64,000 nt of DNA, taken from contig CAJZBQ010000041.1 of the NCBI GenBank assembly GCA_914767885.1, positions 811,001 to 875,000 of the forward strand. Direction: 5' to 3'. The translations under genes and the position numbers were made by a program. Shown one piece after another: positions 31,406-43,239 of this stretch. The notes beneath the pieces are model-generated. The model saw nothing but the letters and a program-made list of their open reading frames with translations, searched no databases and was not told the DNA's origin. Within the stretch, counting starts at the first letter, position 1. Every line of letters begins with the position of its first letter. This DNA comes from Blepharisma stoltei (lineage: Eukaryota > Ciliophora > Heterotrichea > Heterotrichida > Blepharismidae).

Positions 31406-34239
31406 AGTTTTATTTATTAATAATATGTCTATATTATTACAATCTAATATTATCAAAAAATAATCAATAATTTTAGTATATAAATTTGCTAATTTTTTGG
31501 CATCATCAATCCTCATTTTTAAGATTTTTTCTTTCTTAAATATTGACTTAAATAAGTTCAAAAACGAAATTACCATATGATTTTTTGATACAAAAAACTT
31601 TCTTTTAAATTCCAAATCAATAAAACTACTAATATAATTTCTGGTCGTTTCTACTATATAATCAGTTATATGTGAAACCTCTCCCTTAAGCCATCTTTCT
31701 CAGCAATCAATAAGTGCCTCCCATTTAATATTTTTCTCGTCAATATAGACTACACTAACTCTGCTGATGATTGCTGGAGAAGCGTTATAAAGCAAGTCTG
31801 TTTCAAAAATAAAAGAAATCGAGTCTTTAATAGCAATTCTTTCCCCATTATTTAAGCAAAGGATTTTATTATCATCTAGTACAGAATTTAATTGATCTGA
31901 TCATGAGCTTTCGAGCCGTGCATCAAAAATGATTCATTTTTTGCTATTATCATTTTCCTCTTGTAAATAATTTTTAATCAAGCTACCAATAATCCCATCT
32001 GTATTAATATTTCCGTATAAATCTTGTATGCTAACTGATTTTGGATTTAGTGAAATATATGATATATTCTCATCTTCATTTAGCTTATTTAAAGCTTCAG
32101 CCAAAATCTTATAAATCGTTGTTTTTCCACTACCTGCCTCTCCAATTACGATAACCCCCTGCCTTGATTTTATGCATTCGTGCAGCTGTATTATTTTATG
32201 AATAAAATTTTCTAGATTTGCATAATTTTTCACCTCAATTAGATGCCTTATTATATTTTCTAAATACGCATAGTTCTTTGGAGGAATTATTTGTGGAAAA
32301 TGGCTGTAAATAATTGTTTTGAATAATTCTAGATCTTCTTCAACAATTTTAGAAATATTAAAATCTCTGATTGTTCTAGCAAGAATAGTCTCTTCAGACA
32401 GGTATTGATGCGAATATTTCAGATTTCCAGCTGCATTTAGGACAGATTTAATTGATGAGATTCTAAAATGGTAATGAGATTGCTTGGAAAGTTTTTTTGA
32501 AGCTGATTCATAAATTTCTATCAATTTCTGAGCTAATTCTTTTGCTTTATTAAATCCTTTGCATTTAAAAACTGTTTCACAAATTAAAAAATAATCAAAT
32601 TCTACTATGGCGCATGGCCGAAAATAAAGTTTCAGGCATTTTGGGAGTTCATTTCTATTTTGTGAGGAATTTATTTTAGATTTTATTTTCAAATCAAAAT
32701 TATTCAATCCATTCACTGTTATAAAAATCCCACATTTAGGATTTATTTTAAATTGTTTCCCGCTTAATAAAAATTTTTCTTTACTGTTCCTTATAGAAAA
32801 ATGAACCGCAGAAAGATATCCTGCCATAATAGAAAGAACTTCAATAGAAATTTTATTAAATTCATCAAAGCATGCTCATAATCCACCAACAGCACATCCT
32901 AATAATATTTTTTCCAACAAATAAATACTGCAATTTTTTGTGGAATTTACAAATAAGCAATAAATCCCTAAGCTTTTAGATAGATCTTTAATTGTTTCTG
33001 TCTTTCCTGAGCATTGAATGCCTTCAATCGCTCCTCCATTATGTGTACTAAGTGCTTGAGTTAAAGCTAAATAGCATTTATCAGTGATAGGAGTAATAAC
33101 TAGTCTCGGTGTATTTCCTAAATATTCGTTTGAATAAGCAAAATTTGCTGCTAATTGTTTTATTATGCAATTATCAGAGTAAAAATCCCAATAATATTTA
33201 AACTGTTTTTCTCAGTTAAAATCGTCCACTTTTTTAACATAATTTCCAATTAAACTTCCTATAACATCTCTATTATGAATTTCAAAAATAATTAAATTTT
33301 CAACCAAAATCCTTTGTATTTCTGTAACTTTTCCATTAATTATGGAAATTAAATCTGCGATTTTAATATCTGTAGAATTATAGCAATCTTTCAAAGCATC
33401 ATCATTAATATTGGTATCAATATGGCTTAAGGCTCTACTTGTGCTATTTGTAAATATAATTTGATTTCCTATTAAAATACATTGTGCAGGGATTTTACCA
33501 TTTAAAACTCATTCTTTTCTAGCTAAATTTTCAGATGGATAAGTATCTTGAGCTTTCTTAATATAATCATGCATAGTTTTTATGATAATTTCTTCAATGC
33601 TTATCAATCAATGTTCAATATTTCCTTCAATAATCAACGGAGACACAAATTCCACTTTTTCGTCTTCTTGGCTTATTATTGATAAAGCTTGTATTGTTTC
33701 TCCTTCTTTTTCCAATATAATTTCTTTTATTGAGCTAAAACATTTTGAGATATAATAATTTAATTGGATTGGGCTTTCCATTTTACTTAAAATTTCTAAT
33801 ATTTCTTGGTTCGATAAGAAATAAAACCGTGGAAAAGCAAGTTTTTTGGTCTCTAAATACCCATCTAATGATTTTTGGATTTCTTCAAGAATTTTTTTAT
33901 TTTGCAGCAATTTTTCTAAAATTCCAGGAATTTCGCATGCGTCAAGCACACTTGGATTTCTAAAGGTTGCAATCATGATGTCTATCCAAAAATAATTAAC
34001 TATATTAAACTTCGCAGTTTCCATTGGCAGCTGTTTTTGCATTTCACGATTGCTAAAAATACTTTCAAAATAGCTTCAGAGCTCTTGGCAAGCTATTCAC
34101 TCTTCTATTACTTCTTTAATATTTTTTAATTTAATTTCTCAAAATTCGAGTTTTTCTTTAAATTCATAACAGTATCTATTCTCCCACAATAAATGAATAG
34201 TCGATAGATGATCTTCAAGCTGATTATAAAACTTATTCA

Positions 34240-34483
34240 TAAATAAAATGGCATTTGGTTTGAGAAAAATTAGCTCTGCTAATTTTCTCTCCTTCATGGA
34301 ATTTTATATAGGGATTTATTTTTCTCTAGGCAACTTCTCCAAGTGAGAAGTGCTGGTAAAGATGGCAGGAAATTTATTTGGGATAGTCGAGCTTTTGCTC
34401 ATGGAGTCACTAATTTGGCTCTATCTCTAGAGTGGGAATGTGGTATTAGACACCTTAAACACTTTAATTAATGCAATGAAATT
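34240..34483 (+). mobile_element. SINE-like element (copy B) in dynein linker
   Basis: Target duplication ATTATAAAACTTnTTCA at 34223-34239 and 34484-34500 (17 bp, one mismatch). Head TAAATAAAATGGC; internal hairpin GAGAAAAATTAGC/GCTAATTTTCTC; near the 3' end TTAGACACCTTAAACAC. Both are shared with copy C. Exact removal between duplications (261 bp) leaves the dynein frame off by one; removing one more T in the T run gives GVEEV-YNQLEDHL. Confidence 0.85.
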
Positions 34484-37343
34484 ATTATAAAACTTCTTCA
34501 ACACCGCCAATGCAATATCTATCTTTTTGATCTCTATATTTTATTATAGTAAAAACTGTTTGTTCCCATTTGCTTTTAATTTCAGTAATCGCAGTTTCTA
34601 TGTCTAGTTCTGAGTTTGCATCATAAGCTACTAGATCAAGTTTATCCGCAATGGCAACAATTTCTCATTCAAGGAGCTCATATAGACAAAATTGTTTTCC
34701 TTCAATGTACTCGACTCCTGTAGGCAAAGATTTAAATATTTTTTCTCAGTGTCTAGGCTGCAGTGATTTTATGCTGAGGGTTTCTACAATAGGGACTATT
34801 TTGGTTACTTTTGTTATTTTTTCACTAAAATCTTGAGTTAATACATCAGTTGAGATTTCAAGATTTTTTTGGTTTGTTTTGACCATTTCTAGCTCTTTAT
34901 TAAATTGGTTGACAACAAAGCCTATATCTTTTTTTAGTTCTAAAAAGTTGTCATACATCAATTCATGAAAAAAATTGTCTCATTCTTTTCTTAAACTCCA
35001 GAATTGGTGCCATGACTTGAGTTTCTTCCAAATTAAATCCAGCTCAGTAATTTCAGGCAATTTTATTTCTAAAATTACTTCGTATTTTTTATATTTTTCA
35101 ATTTTCTGGGTAAGTTTTGTTAAATTTTCTTCTATTCTATTCAGCTCAAATAATGCTTCGTTAGGATTGGTGTCAGGTTTTGTGAGTTTTCCTTTGCTTA
35201 GTTTTTCAGCCAATTCTTGGTTTACTTTATTTTGTAGAGCTCTAATTTTTATTAGCAGCTTCTTTTCCATCGGTTTTTTATTTTTGAAGAGATCTTGATT
35301 TGCCGATTGCAAGAATGATTTTGTAGAAATTGTTTCTTTTTCAAGTTCATATAGTTTTTCATTAATCAAAGCATTTTCTGCACCTCTTTCTTTATGAAAA
35401 ACAACAGCTGTTTTATTTATTTCAATTTTTAAGCCTTCTGCTTGCTCAACTTGGACTAAACTTTCTTGAAGGAATTGAATATTATTTGCAAATTCGCTTA
35501 ACTTTTGATTATCCTGCTTCAATTTATTTTGGATTGATTTTAATGAATAAATTGTTTTGGATACTTTTTCCATTATCATTTCATATAAATATTCTTTTAA
35601 TTCTTTTTGAATTATTACAAAAGTATCGACAATATTTTGCCGAAGAGCTTTACCATCTATAAAAAGAATGCTATTTCCATTCACTGGAAGTTGAAAAGGC
35701 ATGAAATTTGGAATATCAGATGTAATTCATCCTTTTATTTTCTCTATTTCTTGATTTATTTCTATTAATGGATGATTTTTCAATTTTCATTGATCAAAAT
35801 TTCAAGCTATAAAAAATTGATAAATTAGCCTTATTTTTTCAAAATAATCTTCAATGCTGCATTGTGCTTCTTTAAAGTCCTGGTTGATTTTAATCTTAAA
35901 TTTTTTTAAAATTTTGATAAAAAATTTTGAGTTTTTTATAATTTTTTTTGGTTGTGGAAAATCTGAAATGTGATGAGGGTCTACAATCTCATTAAAATGA
36001 GAATTAAGCTTGGTAATTTTATCTAAATCAGATAGAGTTTCTTCAATAATAATTTCAATATTACTTATTACTTCTTGGTTATTTGGCGACAAATAAATTG
36101 AGTTTTCTTCATATTTTATATTGACAAAAAATTTTTTTGATTTTTTTGCTAATAACTCTTTGAAAAAATCTTTAATTTTTTTTTGCAATTGAGTAACGAG
36201 AGTCTCAATAATAATGTAATAAATTAATCTGATATAGCTGCCTGACATCCATATATGCCTTTCTTTAAGCATTATATTATATTTAACCTCTTCCTCTTCC
36301 TTCTTCTGTTGGAATAATGATTTATTCTTTTTTCCTCCATAAATATCTATCTCTTCATGCCTAAAAACTTCCCGATTTTTGACAGATTTTCAAACAGTTC
36401 ATAATTCTTTCATGATACTATTCATTATTATCCCAAGAGCTTTTTGTGCATGAATTCTTGCATCTCTTTGACTATTTTTTAAATTTTCTATTTCAATTAT
36501 TTTCACATCATTCATAACTAACCAATTAGATTTCTCCATTTCATATGTAAATTCATTAATTTTAGTTATATTTTCCACAAATACAGTCTGCCCAAATAGC
36601 AAATTATTCCTCAAAATTTCTCTATTAGTCAAATATTTGCATTTTTTATGTTTTTCCCTTCATAACAAAAATATTTTTCCTGCTAAATAATGCTTAAAAA
36701 ATTTTATTTCTCTTATTAAATCAAAATTTCTGCTCTGAATCAATCAATCGTCAAGGGCGCAGCATTCTGTTTGAAAATTATTTATACTTTCTAAAGAAAC
36801 ATTAACAACTCCATGAGATGAAATTACAAAATGGTCACCTGATATCTCATTTTTATTAACAACAATAAGGTCATAAGGTCGAAAGTATCTTGGGTTATAT
36901 GGTATATTTTTGCAATAAAAAAATTTGGCTGGGGTATAGTTTCCATACTTTTTAAAGAAAGATATCGCATCTTCCCCAGTTTTGACGTTTTTTAAATCAT
37001 CAGTAATTAAATCTTCTTCCTCTGTGAAACAAGTGATTTGGGATATTGGAGCTATTAAATCTTTTGGCTTGATAAAATCTAATTTTTGATCAAAAGATTT
37101 TACGTTTATGGACTTTTCTATTGATTTTTTATGAGGCAATCGCTTTGAGGGAGTTAATTCTCAGCTTTTTAATTGTGTATTTAAATCAGATTTATATAGA
37201 GATAGAAACTTTTTGGTTTTTTTCGATTTATCAAGGCTGAAACTTACTGCTGTCTGCTCGATGCATTTATTTTCTCTCCTATTTAGCTTCAAAATCTTTA
37301 GAGGCTTTTCACTGTCTTTGTCTTGGTTGCATTTATTATTCAT

Positions 37344-37523
37344 TTATTATTATACCCATCTGAATCAAAATGATACACTCTGTAATGAAAACAAAGGGTG
37401 AAAAGAATCTTTAAGCAAGATTATTTTAGAATTATTTAATATAGTAGATTTACTATCCAATATTTAAAATAATTCTGTCTTTCAAAAGCAGTGTAACTAA
37501 TATTTCTTAACTTAACTTCTTTC
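37344..37523. other. Short AT-rich spacer upstream of dynein
   Basis: Presumed promoter of the dynein gene and 3' flank of the next gene. No motif recognised. Confidence 0.3.
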
Positions 37524-38030
37524 TTACTCTTTCTTAGAATTTTCTTTGTTTTCCGAAGAACTCAGTTTGAATCCTGTTAGTAGCTCAAGTCTTTTAACAT
37601 ATCCTAATGTTTGCAGCTTTCTATTTTTAATCTTTTCGTAGTAATTATACGCAGACATGTACTCCTTAAAAGCGTCTTTCTTAATATTATACTCAACATT
37701 AAGCTGCTCTGCAAGTCTGCCAATATATCCACTTATGTAGATGATAATTCCTCTAGTCAGAAGTGATTCACCAAAAATTGATGAAAACCTAGGATAATTT
37801 TTTTTGAATCTTCCTGAATATGAGATCAGCGATAGCCCGAGCGAAGATATCAGGAAAATAGCCATAATTCCTTGACTTCCAATAGGATTGTTTTCGTACA
37901 CTTTTGCTCTAAGCTCTTCAGTTCTATAAAATTGTGTTAAGATATGGACTGCTGTAAGCTCTTTTTGTGCTTGCTCTCGAAGCATCATCCTTTGCTTTTC
38001 CTTGAAGCTTTCGGTCTGGCGAATATCCAT
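37524..38030 (-). CDS. Small protein with hydrophobic segments, family unknown
   Basis: Not recognised. It has 168 residues. A hydrophobic segment at about 55-72 (GIMAIFLISSLGLSLI) and a second weaker one at about 92-108 (LLTRGIIIYISGYIG) suggest membrane association. The N-terminus and the Lys/Glu-rich C-terminus (ENKENSKKE) are hydrophilic. A decayed paralogue sits at 25136-25560, so the two copies flank the dynein gene in the same orientation. The open frame is intact with no TGA or insert, which suggests this copy is functional. Confidence 0.65.
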   Translation of the reverse strand: MDIRQTESFKEKQRMMLREQAQKELTAVHILTQFYRTEELRAKVYENNPIGSQGIMAIFLISSLGLSLISYSGRFKKNYPRFSSIFGESLLTRGIIIYISGYIGRLAEQLNVEYNIKKDAFKEYMSAYNYYEKIKNRKLQTLGYVKRLELLTGFKLSSSENKENSKKE

Positions 38031-38228
38031 TTATGAGTTTGTTTTATATAATGTAAAATTAAGATAATTTTTACTTTTATACTAGAATTATTGATGATAA
38101 AATTTTTATTTTATTTCTGACTTTATACAAAAGACAAAGGCATTTTAATTAAAAGTATGGCAAGTTTGGAGATAATTTACTAATTTACCCATTATATTTG
38201 ATAATGATTTTAATATAATATATATGAA

Positions 38229-38429
38229 ATGGACCTGAATAACAGCAGACCTATTTTAAAAAGCAAAAGTTTAGAGCTGGATGTGAAATATAAAAAGAGA
38301 GTATCATTCAGAGATAACACTAATTCTGAGACGAGCTCAATAGCAGATGTGCATGAAGTAGAATCATATAAACAATATAATGTTGAAGAAAAACAAGAAG
38401 GCACGTGTCTTACATGTATTGTCTTTTAA
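38229..38429 (+). CDS. Tiny protein with PP1-docking RVSF motif and C-terminal CaaX-like box
   Basis: 66 residues. KKRVSFRD (about residues 21-28) matches the RVxF docking motif by which regulators bind protein phosphatase 1. The protein ends CLTCIVF, and CIVF fits a CaaX prenylation box (terminal Phe is accepted by GGTase-I type enzymes) with a further Cys that could be palmitoylated. The middle is Ser/Glu-rich. This suggests a membrane-tethered PP1 regulator; that role is inference. The frame is short, but both termini carry motifs, which supports it being real. Confidence 0.55.
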   Translation: MDLNNSRPILKSKSLELDVKYKKRVSFRDNTNSETSSIADVHEVESYKQYNVEEKQEGTCLTCIVF

Positions 38430-39071
38430 ATTAATTTTATTTTGTTATTTCTAGTTCTTTATATTAGTCGAATTTTGATTTGTTTTTGAAAAATTATATA
38501 TCAATTTTCTTTGGTGAAAAAATATTTATATATATAGTCTGAGAGGATTAGGAGAATTTTTAAACGAAACTGTTTAATATTAAGGTAACTTGATTAATTT
38601 TAGATCGACAAAATCAGTTTCATATATTCATCAATGAAATTTGCCACAGCAAATTAGTGAAATATGTGCATAGAGTTAATTCAGAATATTAATATATACG
38701 AAAAGCTTATCATTTCACAGTTGATCCTATATTTCAAAGAAGTATAAGTAAAGTTAAAATTTAATTTCTTCTTTTTTCTGCTTCTGTATGACAGCCACCA
38801 TTGAATTTCTTATCATTTGCCAAACTTTCAGAAGCTCTACCTTGGAATGAAAGTTTAATTTGCTGTGCAAAAGCAATTTGTATGCAGTAATGTTAATTTA
38901 AATATATAATGCACTATAAGTTATTCGAAAAATATTCGGCATAAGTCTTTTAACATTAAATGATAAACTAAATTTCTGATTCTAATCCATATTTCCTATC
39001 TGCTAATTGCATTTCAAGCTGTTTCACAATATTTTAAATAATTCCCATATGAAATTATATTGAAAAATTGG
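38430..39071. other. AT-rich intergenic region
   Basis: About 640 bp without a gene, repeat boundary or RNA signature that I can support. A stretch near 38770-38880 is slightly less AT-rich. Confidence 0.35.
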
Positions 39072-39470
39072 TTAATTACAATTTGGAAAGCAATCCATAA
39101 TTAAATTTCTTGAAACTTTTCTATTATTAAGCAAAATTGTTTCAGGTTTAGTAGTCAAACAAGCTGTTTTGAAATTTCTCCTAGGACTTGGGATAGAAAT
39201 ATCATGGGAAGCTTTTATTACTTTTGGTGTAGAAAAATCATTATGGACAAAGGAAAATTGGTCTGTATATCTTGAAGTTAAAGATTGCTTCCTTCTTTCT
39301 CGGGGTGAAATATAGACGGATCCTGTTGTCAAAGAAGGCAACGAAAGCCTAAGTTTCGGTACTGAGCTTGGCTTAGAGGAGCTAAGCCGCAAGGCTCTAT
39401 AAGTATCTGAGCCTTGATCTGCGTCGTCTTGAATTACTTTGAAAGGGGAGAGTCTAACTGTTTTATCCAT
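39072..39470 (-). CDS. Hypothetical basic Ser/Pro-rich protein
   Basis: Not recognised. It has 132 residues with many S/T-P and R-R sites (LSLPSLTTGS, ISPRERRKQSL, SIPSPRRNF), a profile of disordered, phosphorylated cytoskeletal proteins. No signal peptide, membrane segment or known domain. No TGA or insert. Confidence 0.5.
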   Translation of the reverse strand: MDKTVRLSPFKVIQDDADQGSDTYRALRLSSSKPSSVPKLRLSLPSLTTGSVYISPRERRKQSLTSRYTDQFSFVHNDFSTPKVIKASHDISIPSPRRNFKTACLTTKPETILLNNRKVSRNLIMDCFPNCN

Positions 39471-39565
39471 TTATAAAATATAACTAAGATCTAATAAAAC
39501 TATCAATTTATTACACATTACTGAGCTCATCTACCATAAAAACTTCTTTGCACTGTAAATCAAAC

Positions 39566-40988
39566 CTAAATAATTTTTTTTATAAAAATAATATATATTT
39601 TAACTAATTTTTCAATTAAAAAATTAATAAACCTAAAAAGCTTATAGTCATGATTTATAAAAAAAACTGAATTTGAATGATAATGTTGATAGGAAATCAA
39701 ATAGCCTAAATTCAGGACTTCTTCACAGACAACATGCCATTTTGTTATGTCATTTGTTTTGCTTTCGTATATAACATTTCCGGATAAAATTGCATAAACC
39801 CTTTCATTTCCTAGGCATAAAAGTTTTTGCTCTTCAGAGCTGAAAGTATAAATTTTTGTATATTTGTTTGTGACTGGGTTATAGGAAAAAATTTTATTGT
39901 TGCCTCTTCCTGATATTAAGATTTGTTCATTAAAAACTACACAGGAACAAAAATCTGCAGACTGAGGAAGTGATGGTAAAGATTCCCATGAATTTTGTAT
40001 AAAATTAAATTTTTCAGCCCTTTTCATAGTTCCTTCATTATTTTTTCCTCCAAAAGTATATACACATCCTTTCATATAAACTGCGCCTGACCCTGTGCAT
40101 GGAGTACCACTAGGCAGCTGAGCAACCCTTAAAGAAGTTTCAATAATAAACGTAGCCCCTGAGTACTCATTTGTTAAATTTCCATAGCAAAAAAGACTTT
40201 TATCAGGAAGTAAGCATAAACAAGTGCTGCTGTTTATTTTTTCATTTAATTGTAAATAAAGTGACCTAGTTTTGAGACTTGAGACGTTGACAGATATTAC
40301 ATTCTTTTAGATTAATTAGAAAATAATATAGAATTCTTATAAATCATTAATAACTTTTTTTTTATTTTAAATTTATCAAAGCTCAGTATAACTCTTTTGA
40401 AAAACATTTAAAAAATAATAATTCGTTTTCCCCAGACTCAACGTTTTGGTCAAAAGATAAAAGACTCGATAAAAAATTGATATTGAAAAGATCTTTAACT
40501 GAATCTAAAGATTTTGTCATATTGAAATTAAGGGTAGGGAACTTCCAGTCGCTTAAAATATTTTCTGCATCTTCAAGCTTCAAATTTAATAAATTTTCAA
40601 CATAGTTCAGCTGGCTGAAATTCGAGATTTCTTTGGTAGAATTAATCTCTTCAATTATTTCCGTACATCTTTTGCCTAACTTAAGCAAGATTTCACATGA
40701 TTTTTCTACACAATTTTCTATATTTTGGATAAGTTCAGAAGACTTTTTTAAAATTTCTGCTATAGTTTTGGCTGCTTCTTCTTTTATATTAGAAAGTTTT
40801 TCAATTGCGATTTGTTTTGTTTGAAAATTAGGAGCAGTATAAATTTCACCAATATTGTGGTCACTCAGATTGCCTGATTCAATATGCTCTGTATAATGCT
40901 CACTACACATATAAAACCGATTAGGAACACAGGAGCAGGTCATAATTGGCTTGTTTTGGCAATCTTCTTTGAAACATCTTTTATGCAT
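39566..40988 (-). CDS. Zinc-binding, coiled-coil, kelch-repeat protein, one insert
   Basis: N-terminus CFKEDCQNKPIMTCSCVPNR...MCSEHYTEH is a Cys/His zinc-binding module like those preceding kelch repeats in ciliate proteins. Coiled coil about residues 55-150. After a TGA = Trp (40383) and a TA-bounded insert of about 76 bp, kelch-type blades follow: GSGAVYMKGCVYTFGGKN, ENFN..SWESLPSLP-like, SCVVFNEQILISGRG, NKIFSYNPVTNKY. Probably a scaffold or ubiquitin-ligase adaptor; no substrate can be inferred. The last 25 residues are hydrophobic and AT-derived, so the true end is uncertain. Confidence 0.65.
40298..40375. other. Short TA-bounded insert (IES-like, about 76 bp) in kelch gene
   Basis: TA at 40298-40299 and 40374-40375. 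Removal joins ELYWAL to ISVNVSSLKTRSL in frame and deletes two stops. The interior is almost pure A/T. Confidence 0.6.
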
Positions 40989-41069
40989 TTGAAAATTAAT
41001 AAATAATTTTAGTGTTTTGATTTATTTAAAAAATTATAATAAATTAGTATCAGCATTTTCTATAATAAT

Positions 41070-42246
41070 TTATCAAGGCTCTAAATTTCCAATAGAGATC
41101 GCTTTTTGAATATTTTTATCTTTTATATTCTTCTTGGATGTTACTCTAATTATAGGCATTTCCACTTTGAGACCATTTGGATTATCTAAGTTGCAAGTGA
41201 TGCTTTTATTCAGTTTTGAGTCTAAAGGCTTCTTTTTATCATTTTTACTGGAAGTACCAATGATTCTCTTGATTCTTATTTTATCAATTTTTCCTTTTTT
41301 TCCTTCTATTTCCAGCCTAATTTTAAATTATGATGCTTTTGATTAATTTCTAAAACTTGATATTCAACTAAATCTTTTATGAAATAATATTATTTTTATA
41401 GAAATAATTGCAGAAAATAGCCTATTATTCTATACTTTCCATCAACGATCGAATTAGTCCTTGTAAAACTTTTTCCAAAATCTCTATAGAATTTTGCAGG
41501 CCTTGCTCCATTCATTTTTGTAGCAGTTTTTGGCCTGATAGCTTTATTAGAATAATTCTCACTCCTCTTATTTGTCAGTAATTAGCGAGAAGATGTTTTT
41601 CTCTATTCAAGAGGGTTAATTGCTTAAAAATATTTATATAAATTCTAATTTATTCGAACAAATTATACAATTAAATATATGAAATTTTAGCTTATAATGC
41701 AATCTGTCTAAATTGAAATAGAACTAGTGGAGATTTCATTATAACAATCATTAATTATATATCAAATTATTATTTGTAAAAATAAAAATTTTTAAATTTT
41801 TCTTATAGGATTTTTTGAGAAATAGAATTATTTTAATGGTTTTTTGCAAATTAATGTGGATAGTCAGGAGAATTCGGACAAGTCGCAAACTCTCCATTTC
41901 CTACAGATGATAAAGCTAATTCACTATTTAAGTTTTTTGAAGACTGATGATAGCCTTGCCTTGCCCTGGAATGCAAAATTAATTGACGATTTGGCTTGTT
42001 TCATTTATCTTTTTGGAAATTCTCAAAAACTCCACAATAAAAACTGCCCTTGGGTACGGTACTTGATAAGTCTAGGTTTGATGACTTAAATGATTTTCCT
42101 AAAAAGGGAGAAAAATCTAATGGAAAACCAGTATAAGGATTATGAGAATTCATGTATATTGAGTCTAAAGTACTTAAAAGCTTTTCGCATGTTTGATCAC
42201 CTTTAAAGCTTCCTTGAAATACCGTTTGTGATGAATTTTTTTTCAT
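41070..42246 (-). CDS. Unknown gene split by a MITE and a small lesion
   Basis: Three coding blocks on one strand. Block 1 (42246-41863): MKKNSSQTVFQGSFKGDQ...CPNSPD. Block 2 (about 41552-41395): YSNKAIRPKTATKMNGARPAKFYRDFGKSF. Block 3 (about 41375-41070): KDLVEYQVLEINQKHH..., LEIEGKKGKIDKIRIKRI, ending EPW. A 308-bp MITE separates blocks 1 and 2 and comes out in frame at TA. Blocks 2 and 3 are separated by two TAA codons in about 40 nt, and block 3 needs one extra T in TTTAAAA to keep frame. Family not recognised; basic, probably structural. May be functional only after DNA editing, or may be decaying. Confidence 0.45.
41553..41862. mobile_element. MITE-family IES (copy M2) in unknown gene
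   Basis: TA at 41553-41554 and 41861-41862; excision of 308 bp joins NSPDY/SNKAIRPK in frame. The core near 41730-41775 (GATTTCATTATAAC...TATATATCAAA) matches the M1 core. On the complement, TTTGCAAAAAACCAT followed by TTCTATTTCTC matches the CAAAACCATnGAAAA...CCTATTTTT spacer of M3 and M4. The ends have drifted: ATTCTCACTCCTCTTATTTG on the left. Confidence 0.7.
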
Positions 42247-42475
42247 AAAGAGCAATCAATTAAAATCAATATGAAAATAGACATTGCCCAAATCAGTAAT
42301 ATTGCTTAATCTTCTCTATAAATCTAATAAGTCAAAATTAATGTTTTTCTGGATATATTTATATTAAATATTATATCCATTTTGTCACTTTCAAATAATT
42401 ATAATAATCAATTTAAATTATTTCAAAGAGATAGGAAAATAATTTAAAAAAATTTATATTTAGCTCTCTAAAACA

Positions 42476-43200
42476 CACAAATAAATAGTGTCGCTATCGA
42501 CCCGTTCTCTTCTAAGCCTGCTCAGAGTTTGAGATCTTATACGGTTTGGAGCCAAAGTGATCATTAAGCGGAGTTTACGGGCAATTGGCATTTGTGTTCC
42601 ACAGCAGCCACTAAAGAATCAAGTCGAGAGCAATTTCTTGTGGAAGTGCTGACATAGCCTGGAGTTCACCCTCAGATGAGCAAGCCCTATAAGATGGTGA
42701 GATATGAACAAGGAAGTTCTAATCTTTAGCTCTCCTTAAAACTTTTTAAAGTTATTTATATTGTTGAATGATTTAATTAGAGCAGACATTTGTTCTTAAG
42801 ATACAGAAAATACAACAATTTCTGTCCATAGAACAGGCCCAAAAACTAATCCATCACAGTCAACTAATTTTCAATAGCTCCTGAATCTTCCTGGATTACT
42901 CGGAGCAGCACTTATTTTATTTATAATAATTAAATTTATTATCTATTTGCTATGCCGATTGTCAGTATTTTTTGCCGATAAAAGTAACTACAGGGCACAT
43001 CAAGCCTCGGATTCGGCCTGATCTTGATTGCCCAATGCGATTTCTCCACTAATTTTCAGATCCTAAAACGGTCATTTTTCAGCTCTCGTGAGTGCTTCTG
43101 GCACTAAGGTCAATCTCCATAGTATGAAGTTGGTGGCACACTTTTAAATTTCAATTCCCTTAAGATGGCTGACCATTGCTACACATCGTTAAGCTTTTAA
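42476..43200. repeat. GC-richer non-coding patch, probably SINE-derived
   Basis: From 42478, AAATAAATAGTGTCGCTATC then GACCCGTTCTC resembles the head and early body of SINE copy A (AAATAAAATGGC...TATCCGACCCGTCCTTC). The rest (to about 42725, and again 42950-43190) is clearly GC-richer than normal spacer, has no long frame and no recognised RNA. Target duplications were not found. It may be one or two diverged elements. Confidence 0.45.
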
Positions 43201-43239
43201 ACGTCATTATTGTCAGGTAAATTCGTTTTATAGCTTACA

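Larger units (their letters stand above)
25736..37343 (-). pseudogene. Divergent inner-arm-type dynein heavy chain, truncated, with nonsense codon and five inserts
   Basis: Motor ATPase of axonemal dynein arms, about 3,300 codons once inserts are removed. N-terminus has RPYDLIVV..., typical of single-headed inner-arm chains (DNAH3/7/12 type). Linker: LQPRHWEKIFKSL, WIACQELWSYFESIF. AAA1 near 33020: GIQCSGKTET, ACFDEFNKI (TGA = Trp). AAA2 near 32140: GEAGSGKTT. AAA3 near 30550: GETGIGKTKY. AAA4 near 29310: GLEGSGKKTF, then ENLHIILAISPAGDNW. Stalk about 28230-27400. AAA5: WPFIIDPQNIASNWIKN, DFRFYI..KNPHILP. Lesions: TAA in frame at 31403-31405 just before the conserved FSILWSFGGSL, and the end at 25736 lacks AAA6 and the C-terminal domain (roughly 900 residues). 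All Walker A cores are kept, so decay may be recent. Confidence 0.75.
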
